DNA of 64,000 bases from Frankia sp. QA3 (GCF_000262465.1 NZ_CM001489.1:2538597-2602596), one strand, 5' to 3'. Shown: positions 42,601 through 51,343, counted from the stretch's first letter. The notes: a model not told the origin generated them from the letters alone. Translations and numbers: made by a program.

Positions 42601-44054
42601 CGAGCCGATTGCCGGTCGCCGGCCTGCGGCAGGTCTGCTGTCGACTGGTTGCCCTCCGGCGGATGTGCCGCCAGCGTGCTCTGCGTCGTCGGTGGATCGG
42701 CGGTGACCTGATGATGGTCGGGGTTGGCGACCGTCGGGTCGTGAGCCTGAGCCGAGGTTCCCCCGGTAGCCGTGACGGTCTCGACGGCGGTGTTCTCGGC
42801 TGCGCCGGTGGGGGCGGCCGTGCTCGGCGTTCCCACCGGTTCCTGGAGCGCCGGCGGTGTCCTCGGCTCCTGACCGGATGCAGTGTCCTGGCCTACGGGT
42901 TCCTCGCCCGCGGAGTGCCGGGGCACCGGCTCCTGCCGTCCGGAGGTCCGCGGTGCGGAGTCCTCGCGCGGTGCGGAGTCCTCGCGCGAGGTGGAGTCCT
43001 GCGGCGAGGTGGAATCCTCGGGCGCGACGAGGGCCGCCTGCTGCTGCCCGGCCTGGTGCTCCCTACGGACGTGGTTGACGTCGTTCAGTGAGCCGGAAAC
43101 CGCCGCCTTCGCGACCCGGTCCTTCTCCCCCTTCAGCCAGTCGGTGAAGCTGACCTGGTCCCGGTCGCGGGCGGCGTAGACGCCGAGGTCGTAGGTGAAC
43201 GTGCCGGCGGCCTGCGAGAAGATCCCGCTGCCCGGTCCGTGGTACGCGTGGCGGAACGGGGTGCTGAGGGCGCCGATACCGAACGCCTCGAACGAGTCAC
43301 CGGCGAGTTCGTCGATATCAAAGTTCTCCCGGTGACCGGACTCGATCTGGTAGAGCTGCACGGCGCCCTCACCGAAGCCGGTCTGGAGGGCCTCCGTGCC
43401 GCCCTGCCACAGCGCCTGCCTACCGAGCTTTCCACCGAGCTGGCGGCCCAGCCCGGTGGCGGAACGCTCCGCCGCATCGGCCACGGCCTCGGCGGTCACC
43501 CGCTCGATGGCTTTCGGCGCCGTCCGCAGCGCGAGTCGGGCGAGCGTCTTCGCGGCGAGCGCGGCGATCGCCCGCTCGCAGGCCGCGATGGCGGCCGGGA
43601 CGGCGCCGAGGCTGGTACCGGCGGTGGGCAGCACGGCCATGACCGCCGCGAACAGCGTGCCGGCGAGCACCAGCAGGCTGACGACCGCCTCGAACTTCAT
43701 CATTTCGATCTCGTTGCCGAACTCCTGCACGCCGCGTTGCAGCTCGGCGTAGGCGTTTGCCGTCGCGGTGACGTTCTGCAGGTAGGCGGTCCAGCCCTGG
43801 GCGTAGGCCTGGGCGCCGATGTCGCCGACCCAGCTCATCGCGATGGCGTTTCCCGCGTCCGCGACAGCGTCGAGATGCTCGGCCAGCGCCTGGGCCGCCG
43901 CCCCGTACGCATCCGCGAGATCGTAGAGCTCCAGCTCCCGGCCCTCGGGAATCTCGGCCAGCATCCGCAGCAGTGCGCCGGCCACGGGTACGTGGCTCTC
44001 GAACTGGCGGATGTATTCCAGGACGTCGTCCAGCGCCTGCTGGGCGGAGCTCAC
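39645..44054 (-). CDS. Type VII-secreted polymorphic toxin with nuclease C-terminus
   Basis: 1469 residues. The N-terminal about 120 residues are a WXG100-like/CpnT-type domain (SWVGDIGAQAYAQGW), then hydrophobic helices at about 125-175 and a domain to about 330. A Pro/Ser/Ala-rich linker covers about 340-650. A domain at about 660-830 has an ADP-ribosyltransferase-like layout (FYRSVQ, YFTAERPAG, YGDDGY, GGGEQIVLLG), low confidence. The last about 170 residues hold DKGHGGPAYAGF and SAQYNRSAMAEAERHA at about 1304-1340, the DxGH plus N..N pattern of DNA/RNA non-specific endonucleases (Endonuclea_NS_2 type). It should be exported by the neighbouring ESX machine and kill rivals by nucleic-acid cleavage. 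The SUKH gene follows with a GTGA overlap. Confidence 0.75.
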   Translation of the reverse strand: MSSAQQALDDVLEYIRQFESHVPVAGALLRMLAEIPEGRELELYDLADAYGAAAQALAEHLDAVADAGNAIAMSWVGDIGAQAYAQGWTAYLQNVTATANAYAELQRGVQEFGNEIEMMKFEAVVSLLVLAGTLFAAVMAVLPTAGTSLGAVPAAIAACERAIAALAAKTLARLALRTAPKAIERVTAEAVADAAERSATGLGRQLGGKLGRQALWQGGTEALQTGFGEGAVQLYQIESGHRENFDIDELAGDSFEAFGIGALSTPFRHAYHGPGSGIFSQAAGTFTYDLGVYAARDRDQVSFTDWLKGEKDRVAKAAVSGSLNDVNHVRREHQAGQQQAALVAPEDSTSPQDSTSREDSAPREDSAPRTSGRQEPVPRHSAGEEPVGQDTASGQEPRTPPALQEPVGTPSTAAPTGAAENTAVETVTATGGTSAQAHDPTVANPDHHQVTADPPTTQSTLAAHPPEGNQSTADLPQAGDRQSARPLPPWASEELQTGSAGVDAAGTARMPAGSGAMGGHDGSPHPGGDTFGAQTPLPRAPDGQAHTGHTPVGALPGGQTSVGENVGENATLPNRPVVVRAEPPAAPAPVGAEGSATPYGPPAPPVLAAPTGGGSAHPPGAGPSDGRAGDRFVARHTPVDEDLIGPRLRELRQHGAIGETVDVTSRAAELTNTFRSGTYEVWETGEPRTFYRSVQLGDGEVGELRRRVQDAVGDDPTRWEEASRRFSEEIDAALLGRALHGNYFTAERPAGPRALTDQLAVAPQWRDGGVTYGDDGYTAIIAIEVPAGHEYLRGPTAPQRLWKPDQPVAGRPDVHADLAGGGEQIVLLGPRSTDGAPLVGDGSRGWRNALPATVVGEWGTRPEYGRGSGPERPPPTGGPPTGGHQDGGHQDPGSPDPRHPGPGHPDTRRPAGPPLGRPAHQAGLTASAAAAGGDRIDPADVGGDWFRSARHETDQTTTPGPRDRPAGRELIVVTTTDGTHHFEVTTHPAEPAGPDGDVLARTRTRQGSREDPHLLTVHERLADDHLVTTLAREISETHHEYADWRSWRERTAADPVPISADELADPSRLLDNPTVRYEIETCVLGSRYPDGTPVGAAAGVWLIYDDTTTSISTIRFTGGEIERLVEAMPTPRDALPALPTGQKVIGYFRTNTERSAAHADLVRVLPAQERAAAAALGIDVLISVHDYVRRTEYQDGSVTRADREEREKGLVEYRYIVHLSTPAAASAAPAARLTREEQREAATIHPDSSDDRGIFTNKLGSRFTVEADEARGTTSSSGRDTRWITGRDRGATDAPDGHLPGAGLDKGHGGPAYAGFPGHAESGNVFSTSAQYNRSAMAEAERHARNMIGHLAKVGRLRRAEVVGTETVAWELVGLRDLMARNATGGDPPAEGPAIAPEVTEWPLRPSAGRNIRRYVTAREADDLRLPRWVTTERRYRTPRDEHGISLISATLTSYLGPDNVSAIIVDDE

Positions 44055-44082
44055 GGGGCGGCCCTCGCGGCCCTCGCGGCCC

Positions 44083-44433
44083 TCACGGCGCCAGCGACCG
44101 GATCACGGCCTCGCTGCGGCCGTCCGCCGCTTCGATGTCGACCATCGCCAGGCTGGCGCCGTCCGCGATCCGCGCGAGCAGGCCCGGAAGGTCACCGAGC
44201 AGGTCACGGGCGGCGTCCGCGGGCGGCGGTCCCGAGCCGGCCCCGGCCCGGTAGTAGGTCCCGGCGAACTGCTCGCCGTACTCGTCGTGTCCCCATGGGG
44301 CGGCGCGCTCGGCGCTGTCGATCGTTCCCGCGACCGCGTCCAGCGCCGCTTGCAGTGACACGCTGGCCTCGGTCAGGCTCGCCGCGTGGGCCCGGACGTC
44401 GGCCGCACCGCCGCGGAGCTCAAGAAAGCCCAT
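44083..44433 (-). CDS. WXG100-like ESX-associated protein
   Basis: 116 residues from the ATG at 44433 (an in-frame ATG at 44445 is the alternative). All-helical, with PWGHDEYGEQFAGTYYRAG in the middle, the W-x-x-D-x-x-G-x-x-F variant seen in EspE/EspC-like and large WXG100 families. It overlaps the YbaB gene upstream and lies 28 bases before the toxin, so it may be a helper that pairs with the toxin for export. Confidence 0.65.
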   Translation of the reverse strand: MGFLELRGGAADVRAHAASLTEASVSLQAALDAVAGTIDSAERAAPWGHDEYGEQFAGTYYRAGAGSGPPPADAARDLLGDLPGLLARIADGASLAMVDIEAADGRSEAVIRSLAP

Positions 44434-44833
44434 CGAGGCCACCATCCTTGATCAGGTCGGAGTCGCGGGTTCGCAGGACGACGTCCAGGTTCAGCGCGCC
44501 GAGACCGGTTGCCCGCAGCTCGGCCGGCGTGTGCGCGGCCAGCAGCTCCTGGCCGCGGGCCATCGCCTGGTCGGCGGCCTCCCGCGCGGTCGCCAGGATC
44601 GTGGCCGCGAGCGCGGCGGCGTTCAGCCGCTGGTACGCGAGCGGGTCGATGTCGAGCTCGACGAGCTGGCCACGCGGCCCGACCACGACCTTCACCAGCC
44701 GGTCGGGGGACCGGGCGGTGCCGGTGACCTGGAGCATCTCCCGCTGGACGTCCTGCATCTGGCGTAGCTGCGCACGCAGCCCCGTGGTCAGGTTGACGAG
44801 ACTGTCCCAGTCCGGCCGACCGGAATGATCCAT
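44420..44833 (-). CDS. YbaB/EbfC-family protein
   Basis: 137 residues. The core LRAQLRQMQDVQREMLQVTG, VKVVVGPRGQLVELDIDPLA and ALAATILATAREAADQAMAR is the YbaB/EbfC DNA-binding fold. Members next to ESX genes are frequent in actinobacteria (EspL-like) and may be chaperones or regulators of ESX substrates rather than nucleoid proteins. ATG at 44833; GTG just before is possible. First gene of the minus-strand toxin operon (YbaB, WXG-like, toxin, SUKH). Confidence 0.75.
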   Translation of the reverse strand: MDHSGRPDWDSLVNLTTGLRAQLRQMQDVQREMLQVTGTARSPDRLVKVVVGPRGQLVELDIDPLAYQRLNAAALAATILATAREAADQAMARGQELLAAHTPAELRATGLGALNLDVVLRTRDSDLIKDGGLDGLS

Positions 44834-45060
44834 CACCTGCCCGCTCTTTCTCCGAACCCGCGGCCGGTTCGCCGCATTGGTGGCCCGATCCCCCCGCCGG
44901 GGCCCGGCTCTTCACCGGACCGCCCGGCACGAACCGCGTCCTGCGGTACGGTTCCCGCCCGTCTCCCATTGGACCGGAAATGGGGACCGACGACAACGGC
45001 ATCGGCCGCATTCCCCCGGCGGCGACTCCCCCGGCGGGGACTCCCCCGGCGGGGATTCCC

Positions 45061-45717
45061 TCACGGGGGTGACGGCGACGGCGGCGTGGGTCGCGACGGC
45101 GGTATCGCCGCCGCGCTCGGCGTCATCGTCGCGGTTTGGCCGGCGCTGCGCTGTCCGCCGGGCAACGCGACCTCGAGGTCACCGCGGGCGGCGCGGGCGA
45201 CCGTGTCGATCCGGACGAAGGCGTCGATCGGCGTGCCGAGGTTGAGGGCGAGCCGAAGGTGCGGATCCGGCCAGGTCTCCACCAGCTCGTCGAACGACAG
45301 GGAAAGGAATCCGTCGGCGACGTCAGCCATGTTCGCCATCAGAAGCCGCGGCGAGGTGAATGCGATCAGGAAACGACGGTCACCCACCTGCCAGGTACAG
45401 AAAGTCGTGGCAGCCGGACCGGGTGGCGCTCCGGTCGACCGGGTCGGTATCCGCAGCCGGCTGGACATGACCATCGTGAAGAAGGCGGCGCAGTCCGCAC
45501 GCGACACAGCGTCCAGCAGCGCCCGCTCGGCCGCGTCGGCAGGCTGCCATTGCGGCGGGCCGGCATCGGTCCCACCGACCCGCGCGTCCTCGCTCCGCCC
45601 CGGGCCGGACTCCGCCTCGCCGTGGTGCGCTCCGCCGCTTCGCGCTCCGCCGCGCACCTCGCCGTCTGCGGGTGTTCCGCCGGGCGATGCCTGGTCGCGG
45701 TATGCCTGGTCGCGCAT
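45061..45717 (-). CDS. SseB-domain protein
   Basis: 218 residues from the ATG at 45717. After a Gly-rich acidic N-terminus (about 60 residues), the SseB-type domain covers about 70-190: LLDAVSRADCAAFFTMVMSS, TFCTWQVGDRRFLIAFTSP, WPDPHLRLALNLGTPIDAFV. SseB N-terminal domain proteins in actinobacteria are common near ESX loci, and their role is not clear. Pro/Ser tail. A 15-base tandem repeat lies directly after the stop (about 45020-45060). It stands alone between the toxin operon and the AAA gene. Confidence 0.7.
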   Translation of the reverse strand: MRDQAYRDQASPGGTPADGEVRGGARSGGAHHGEAESGPGRSEDARVGGTDAGPPQWQPADAAERALLDAVSRADCAAFFTMVMSSRLRIPTRSTGAPPGPAATTFCTWQVGDRRFLIAFTSPRLLMANMADVADGFLSLSFDELVETWPDPHLRLALNLGTPIDAFVRIDTVARAARGDLEVALPGGQRSAGQTATMTPSAAAIPPSRPTPPSPSPP

Positions 45718-45833
45718 GATGTAAGCGTTTCCCCGTCGCCGGCGGCCGGTGATCCCGGGCAATCGTCCGGTGAAGCTTACAGCCGGGTCCGGCTGCGTTA
45801 GGGTTCGCTGGGAAACTCGTCCCGGACGGAGCC

Positions 45834-47543
45834 ATGACGCGCGTTCTTCTGGTCTCGCCGCGCCAGCACGGCGCCTTCGGCACGATCGAGGACGCGGTCT
45901 GCGCCGCGCCGGCGGGTGCGACGATAAGGATCGCGCCCGGTGAATACGCCGAATCCCTCGTCCTGACCGCCGACAACCGCGATCTGCTGCTGACGGTCCT
46001 GGGTGACCCGGGCTCGGTGGTGGTCGAACCAGGTGATCACGATCGGTCGGCCCTCGCCGGTGAACTGGCGGCGGGCCAGACGGTCACCGTCACCGGTCTC
46101 GTGCTGCGCGCGGTCGACGCCCCGGCGGTGGCGGTCAGCGGTGGGCGGCTCGCGCTGCGGGACTGCACCGTGGCCTCGGCCGGCGGCCACGGGATCGTCG
46201 CGGGCGACCAGGCCGAGCTGGCCCTCGCCGGCGTGCGGGTGACCGGTGGGCGCGGCGGGCTGGTCATCGAGGACGCCGGCGGCCTCGTCGAGGGCTGCGA
46301 GATCACCGACGTCGACGAGGACGGGATCATCGTACGGCTCGGTGCCGACCCGACGATCCGGGACTGCACCATCGAACGCTGCGGGAACCGCGGCGTCTAC
46401 GTCTACCAGGGCGCGCGCCCCGTCATCGAACGCTGCGACATCTCCCGCAGCGGAGGGTTCGGCCTGGAAATCGCGCACAGCAGCTCGCCGCGGATCATCG
46501 ACTGCTGGATTCACGACACGCGCGACGCCGGGGTTCGGTTCGGTCCGGGCTGCGGCGGCCTGCTGTCGGACACCCGGGTGGAGAACACGGCGCCGCCCGG
46601 CGTCGACATCGCCTCCGGCGCGAACCCGACGGTGCGTGCGCACGAGTCCGCGGGCCCGGGGCGTGGCAACGGCCAGATCGGGGCCGGGGCGGCCGGCCCC
46701 GCGATCGAGCGCACCTCGCGTGGGGATCCGGAGCTCGTCGCGAAGCTGCTCGCCGAGCTGGAGTCGATGATCGGTCTTGCCGCCGTCAAGGCCGAGGTGC
46801 GCGCGATCATCGATGAGCTTCGGGTGAACGAGTGGCGGCGCGCGGCCGGGCTCGGGGTGAGCGCGGTGAGTCATCACCTGATCTTCGCCGGGTCCCCGGG
46901 CACGGGTAAGACGACGGTCGCCCGGATCTACGGTGAGTTGCTGCGGGCGCTCGGCGTACTGCCCGGCGGGACCTTCCGTGAGGTCTCCCGGCGGGACCTG
47001 GTCGGCCAGTATGTCGGAGCGACCGCGCCGCAGACGGCCGCGGTGGTCGAGTCGGCGATGGGCGGGGTCCTGTTCATCGACGAGGCGTACACGCTGTCCG
47101 GCGGGCTCCCCGGCGACTTCGGCCAGGAGGCGATCGGCGAGCTGGTGAAGATGATGGAGGATCACCGCGACGAGCTCGCGGTGATCGTGGCCGGCTACAC
47201 CCGGGAGATCGAGGAGTTCCTCGCGGCGAACTCCGGGTTGGCCTCGCGGTTCGCGAAGAGCATCGAGTTCGAGGACTACTCCGCGGACGAACTGGTGATG
47301 ATCTGCGAGCGCATCGCCGGCCATGACGACTACATGCTCGCGGCGGGCCTGGACGGAGCGTTGTTCGAATGGTTCACCCAGCTACCGCGCGGCCGTGGCT
47401 TCGGTAACGCGCGGGAGGCACGCAGGCTGCTGGAGGGCATGCGTAAGGCACAGGCCGGCCGGCTGAGCCGGCTTGGCCGCAGGCCGAGCCGCGACGACCT
47501 GCGCACGCTGCTCGTCGAGGACCTGCTGGCCGCCACCGCCTGA
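45834..47543 (+). CDS. EccA/CbxX-like AAA ATPase with N-terminal beta-helix
   Basis: 569 residues. The first about 270 form right-handed parallel beta-helix repeats (NosD/pectate-lyase-like, for example GCEITDVDEDGIIVRLGADP, DCTIERCGNRGVYVYQGARP, CDISRSGGFGLEI). Residues about 310-569 are a CbxX/CfqX-type AAA domain: Walker A GSPGTGKTT at about 353-361, Walker B VLFIDEAYTL at about 412-421, and an Arg finger in LASRF. In mycobacteria EccA has TPR repeats before the same AAA domain; here a beta-helix takes that place. It likely remodels ESX substrates or chaperone complexes. ATG at 45834 after ACGGAGCC. Confidence 0.8.
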   Translation: MTRVLLVSPRQHGAFGTIEDAVCAAPAGATIRIAPGEYAESLVLTADNRDLLLTVLGDPGSVVVEPGDHDRSALAGELAAGQTVTVTGLVLRAVDAPAVAVSGGRLALRDCTVASAGGHGIVAGDQAELALAGVRVTGGRGGLVIEDAGGLVEGCEITDVDEDGIIVRLGADPTIRDCTIERCGNRGVYVYQGARPVIERCDISRSGGFGLEIAHSSSPRIIDCWIHDTRDAGVRFGPGCGGLLSDTRVENTAPPGVDIASGANPTVRAHESAGPGRGNGQIGAGAAGPAIERTSRGDPELVAKLLAELESMIGLAAVKAEVRAIIDELRVNEWRRAAGLGVSAVSHHLIFAGSPGTGKTTVARIYGELLRALGVLPGGTFREVSRRDLVGQYVGATAPQTAAVVESAMGGVLFIDEAYTLSGGLPGDFGQEAIGELVKMMEDHRDELAVIVAGYTREIEEFLAANSGLASRFAKSIEFEDYSADELVMICERIAGHDDYMLAAGLDGALFEWFTQLPRGRGFGNAREARRLLEGMRKAQAGRLSRLGRRPSRDDLRTLLVEDLLAATA

Positions 47544-47569
47544 CGCCGGGCCTCGCCCGCCGCGCGCGA

Positions 47570-47884
47570 TCAGCCGCCCGAAGGGAAGAACCGCCCGGCG
47601 GCGCGACCGTCCGCCGCGCGCATGTCGAGCCCGGCGTTGCCGACCGCCGTGCCGAGCAGCCCGAGCGTCGTCGCGATCTCATCGGCGGCGGCGTGCCATT
47701 GCGTGCTCTCCTGATGGAACGCATCGGCGCCCGCGCCCGTCCAGCCGTTGGCGAGCAGATCCTTGAACGCCCCGTCCACTTCGCGCAGGTTCTCGTCCAT
47801 CTGCCGCACGAAGGCCGCGATCGCGGCGGCGACCGTGTCGATGCCGTCGTAGTTGTAGATGAGGTCATCCGCGTCGTTGACCAT
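47570..47884 (-). CDS. WXG100 protein, ESAT-6-like
   Basis: 104 residues, helix-turn-helix hairpin with the signature NGWTGAGADAF at about residues 46-56 and a helix after it. This is a standard ESX substrate/co-secreted partner. It is encoded 42 bases behind the next WXG100-like gene on the same strand, so they probably form the EsxA/EsxB-type heterodimer. The secretion motif Y-x-x-x-(D/E) is not visible in its C-terminus. Confidence 0.85.
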   Translation of the reverse strand: MVNDADDLIYNYDGIDTVAAAIAAFVRQMDENLREVDGAFKDLLANGWTGAGADAFHQESTQWHAAADEIATTLGLLGTAVGNAGLDMRAADGRAAGRFFPSGG

Positions 47885-47926
47885 GCCAGGTCACGCTCCC
47901 TTCCGAGGAACTCCGTGCCGTCCGGG

Positions 47927-48268
47927 TCAACCGAGTGATCGGATGACGGCGGCGGTGAGGGGTGAGGTCTGGCCGAGGACCTGGTTGATGGCGCGGGCGG
48001 ATTCCGCGTCGGTCGCGCCGAGATCCCGTCGGGTGGCGTCGACGTTGTCGGCCATCGTGTTCAGCGCGCTGAGCAGCCGCCGCAGCTGTTCGTCGAGCTG
48101 CACGGACACGGCCGTCAACGACGTGCCCGCACCGCCCCGCAGCGAGACGCCGACCTGCGTCTCGATGGTGGTGCGCAGATTCGCGAGCTGACCGCCGATA
48201 CCCGCGCCGACATCCCGTGCCTTGTGCGCGGCACCGGCGAGCATCAGCGGCGTCAGCGAGGTCGCCAC
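47927..48268 (-). CDS. WXG100-superfamily protein, CFP-10-like partner
   Basis: 113 residues, two long helices. The turn reads LRGGAGTSL where a W-x-G would be expected, so Trp is missing, but length, helix pattern and gene position fit an EsxB-type partner. GTG at 48268 with GGGAGG at a good distance. Upstream of the ESAT-6-like gene and downstream of eccB in the minus-strand operon eccD-eccB-esx-esx. Confidence 0.72.
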   Translation of the reverse strand: MATSLTPLMLAGAAHKARDVGAGIGGQLANLRTTIETQVGVSLRGGAGTSLTAVSVQLDEQLRRLLSALNTMADNVDATRRDLGATDAESARAINQVLGQTSPLTAAVIRSLG

Positions 48269-48391
48269 GCTTCCTCCCTCAGTTCTGTGACGGGACGTAC
48301 AGTTTCCGGTGACTCATGATCTCACCACGGGTCGGTGGGTGTGGGGAAGACGGCTGTTTCCAGGGCGCTTTCCCGCCCCGTCCGGGCGCGG

Positions 48392-49846
48392 TCAGGAACC
48401 TCTGCTCGGCGGGAGACCCGCACGCGCGCGGTCCGTGCCCGCCGTGTCGTGAGCGCGGGCGGCGTCGTCCGCGCTGAGTACCGGCCCTTCCGGGAGCAGT
48501 GCGAGCAGGCTGCCCGGTACTCGCACGGAGCGTTTCGGGGGGTAGCCGAGTCTTTCCAGATCCTGGACCGACGGCACCCGGAAGCGGGTCCCGGCCTCCG
48601 TCACCAGCGTGAACTCCGAGGCGTTCGACGGCTCGGGCGTACTCGGCGTCGGCATGCCGGAGGCGGGCGCGGCCCCGTCCGACGCGACGACGGCGATCCC
48701 GCCGGCCGTGAACGCGACGCGGTCCACCCCGCTCGTGCCCCCGGTGCCGGTCGCGACGCCGAGATCCGCGGGCAGATCCGCCGCGACCCGGATCGTCGGC
48801 GGGTCGTCCGGCCCGCCGTATTCGGCGCAGACGCCCTTGCCCGCCGGGACGACCGACGGAATGCCGTCCGGAGCTCGCGCCAGCCCCGCGGCGTATGACG
48901 ACCTGCCGAAACGCCCGGATATGTTCGGAACGTCATTCTCCTCGCCGATATGGTGACCGCCTTTCGCGAGGTATTCCCGATAGGCGGCGAGCTGTAGACG
49001 GCCGAGCGGGTAGGCGCCGTTCTCCAACAGGATCTGATATTGACCCTGAGTGCTCAGCAGATCACCGACACTGCGGTCGGTTCCGGGAAACCGCACACCG
49101 AAGTAGTCGACCACAGGAGGTATGCGCTCTCCCTCGGTCAGGCCCTCGATCCAGGCATGATCCACCGTGACCGGAGAGGCCCGGGGGAAGAGGTCGCGGA
49201 CGACACTGTTGACGATCGGGAACCGGTGGCCGCCGGCGACCAGGTACACAGTGCCCTGCGTCCTGTCCCGTACCAGGAGCGCCGCGTCGGCGGACAGCGC
49301 CGGTTCCGATCGCGCCTGGCCGATCTGGAGAATCGACACGCTGGGTCGTTCCGTGGTCGGGGTCGTCGCGCAGATCGTCCAGGGCCCGCCCGCGACCTCC
49401 CGCGCTGGTGGCAGCGAGCCCGGCGCACCGGCAATCCCCAGCGAGGGTCCCCGCCGGGGCGGTTGCCGGGTGTCCGCCGAGACCACCACGGCGAGCGTCT
49501 CGCGGGACAGCGCGCGCAGCGGTGCTCCGGCCCCGAGGAGCAGGCGCGCGGAGGCGTAGTTCGGCACCGGTGACAGCACCCCGTCGCGGTACACGAACAG
49601 TGCGCCGGTCTCGCGTTCCAGCAGGATCTCGTTCCCCCGCAGGGCCGCGTTCTCGCTGCCCTTCCAGATCCCGTAGCCGAAGGAGCCGACCGCGATCAGA
49701 ATGGCCACCATCACCGCGGCGAGCACGGCGCCGCGCCCGCGGCGCAGCGGTGGGTCGGCCGGGTCGCGCTCCCGCATCACCAGCGCCGAGACGACCCGCT
49801 GGACCTGGAACTGGTGCGAGTGGAGCTGATCGCGTCGCGTCGCCAT
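48392..49846 (-). CDS. eccB: Type VII secretion protein EccB
   Basis: 484 residues. The typical EccB N-terminus MATRRDQLHSHQFQVQRVVS is followed by one TM helix at about 43-60 (VLAAVMVAILIAVGSFGYGI) and a large periplasmic domain of the R1-core-R4 type, with paired Cys (WTICA, GVCAEYGG). It forms the periplasmic/inner-membrane part of the ESX complex with EccC, EccD and EccE. Gene order eccD-eccB on the minus strand with a 60-base gap. Confidence 0.93.
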   Translation of the reverse strand: MATRRDQLHSHQFQVQRVVSALVMRERDPADPPLRRGRGAVLAAVMVAILIAVGSFGYGIWKGSENAALRGNEILLERETGALFVYRDGVLSPVPNYASARLLLGAGAPLRALSRETLAVVVSADTRQPPRRGPSLGIAGAPGSLPPAREVAGGPWTICATTPTTERPSVSILQIGQARSEPALSADAALLVRDRTQGTVYLVAGGHRFPIVNSVVRDLFPRASPVTVDHAWIEGLTEGERIPPVVDYFGVRFPGTDRSVGDLLSTQGQYQILLENGAYPLGRLQLAAYREYLAKGGHHIGEENDVPNISGRFGRSSYAAGLARAPDGIPSVVPAGKGVCAEYGGPDDPPTIRVAADLPADLGVATGTGGTSGVDRVAFTAGGIAVVASDGAAPASGMPTPSTPEPSNASEFTLVTEAGTRFRVPSVQDLERLGYPPKRSVRVPGSLLALLPEGPVLSADDAARAHDTAGTDRARAGLPPSRGS

Positions 49847-49906
49847 GGTCGCTGTCCCCGTCCCGCCTCGTCCTCGCCGGCTTCCCCGTCCCCGCCGCGC
49901 TCCTGG

Positions 49907-51343
49907 TCAGGGCTGGACGTGCTGGACGTAGTCGAAAAGGCCCGCGACGCCGCAGGCCAGCGGCAGGAGGACCACGATCACGGCGATGTCCGCGAGGTCG
50001 CCGATCCGGCCCAGATGGGGTGAGGGTTCCCGCCGGGTGAAGAGCAGCCCCGCGGTGAACGCCGCCACGCAGACCGCGGCGGCCAGCAGCGGGACGACGG
50101 CCGGAAGCGGCCGCGAATCCGGTTCGCCGACGCGGGCGAACACCGGAGCGACCGCAAGCAGGACCAGCCCGACACCGCCGCCGGCGAGCAGGCTCAGCCG
50201 TTCCCGCACGGTCGGGAACTGCCGCGCGTGCAGCAGCAGCGCGAGCGAGCCGACCAGCGTCAGCAGGATCGTCGACGTGCGTGGCGGCGACGCCAGCACC
50301 AGCGCCCACGCGCAGACCACGCAGACCACGGAGATCGCGATCAGCAGTCCGGTGCGGATCTCGGCGGTCCGGATCACCGCGTCGAACATGACCCGCTGGT
50401 CGAGGCTCGGGTGGGGTGCCCGCGCGTCCTGCTCGCGCCGCGGCGGCGACGGCACCGGCACCCGGCCGAGCCGCATCGCGACGAACGGGCAGCCCGGGAT
50501 CAGCGCGACCGCGACCGTCCAGACGATCCCGGCGATCTGCGGCAGGCCGAGCTCGGGGAGGTCCTCCGCAAGCGGCAGGAGGCCGACGACGCCGGCGACG
50601 ACGCCGAGCAGGCCGGCGCCGGCGCCGGCGGCGAACACCCTGGTCCGGGCGCCCACTCCCAGCTGGCCGGCCAGCGCGGACACCACCAGCGCCGCGGAGC
50701 CGAGGAGCACCTGGCGGGACTCGAGGTCGATCAGGCCGCTCTGGTAACGCGGCGCGGTGAGCAGGGCGCCGCCGACGAACGCGAACGGCAACCCGCTGCC
50801 GGCCACCGCCGCGGCCGCGTCGAGATCGCCGTTGGCGCGCACGAGTGCCGTCGCGGCGGCGATCCCGGCGAACGCGAAGGCGAGACCGACCAGGCCGAGC
50901 AGCCATCGTGGTCCACCCGCGAAGGTCAGACCCAGTGCGCCCAGCGCCGCCGCGACGGTCGCCGCCGCGAACGCGCACCGACGGGTCGCCGACGCGTCCC
51001 AGGCGGCGCCCGCCTGCCGGGCGCCCGCCACGACGACGTCGACGATGTCGTCGTACTCGGGCTCCGGCCAGTCCGTCCGGCCCGGTACCAGGTAGAGCAC
51101 CTCGCCGTCGCGCACCTCCTGGGCGCCGAGGCTCTCCTGCGTGCGCACCCGCTGGCCGGTCGCCCGGTGCAGCACCCAACCGCCGTGCCGCTCCCCGTCG
51201 TCGGCGAGATGGGCTCCAGCCCGGCGCAACAGGTCGGGAAGAAGGAAGGCGACGGCGACCGCATCGGGCAGCGCCACATCGATCCGGCTTCCGGGTGCCT
51301 CGACGGTGACCCGCGTCAATCCTATTCCGACCGGCGCTCTCAA
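49907..51343 (-). CDS. eccD: Type VII secretion integral membrane protein EccD
   Basis: About 478 residues. The cytoplasmic N-terminal ubiquitin-like (YukD) domain, TRVTVEAPGSRIDVALPDAV to DGEVLYLVPG, is followed by eleven or so TM helices, the usual EccD plan. It forms the membrane pore region of the ESX complex. No ATG fits the N-terminus; a TTG at 51343 after a GGGGGG run is my best choice, with a second TTG at 51319. Longer open frame upstream is probably not coding. It is divergent from eccC, with a 214-base control region between them. Confidence 0.9.
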   Translation of the reverse strand: MRAPVGIGLTRVTVEAPGSRIDVALPDAVAVAFLLPDLLRRAGAHLADDGERHGGWVLHRATGQRVRTQESLGAQEVRDGEVLYLVPGRTDWPEPEYDDIVDVVVAGARQAGAAWDASATRRCAFAAATVAAALGALGLTFAGGPRWLLGLVGLAFAFAGIAAATALVRANGDLDAAAAVAGSGLPFAFVGGALLTAPRYQSGLIDLESRQVLLGSAALVVSALAGQLGVGARTRVFAAGAGAGLLGVVAGVVGLLPLAEDLPELGLPQIAGIVWTVAVALIPGCPFVAMRLGRVPVPSPPRREQDARAPHPSLDQRVMFDAVIRTAEIRTGLLIAISVVCVVCAWALVLASPPRTSTILLTLVGSLALLLHARQFPTVRERLSLLAGGGVGLVLLAVAPVFARVGEPDSRPLPAVVPLLAAAVCVAAFTAGLLFTRREPSPHLGRIGDLADIAVIVVLLPLACGVAGLFDYVQHVQP

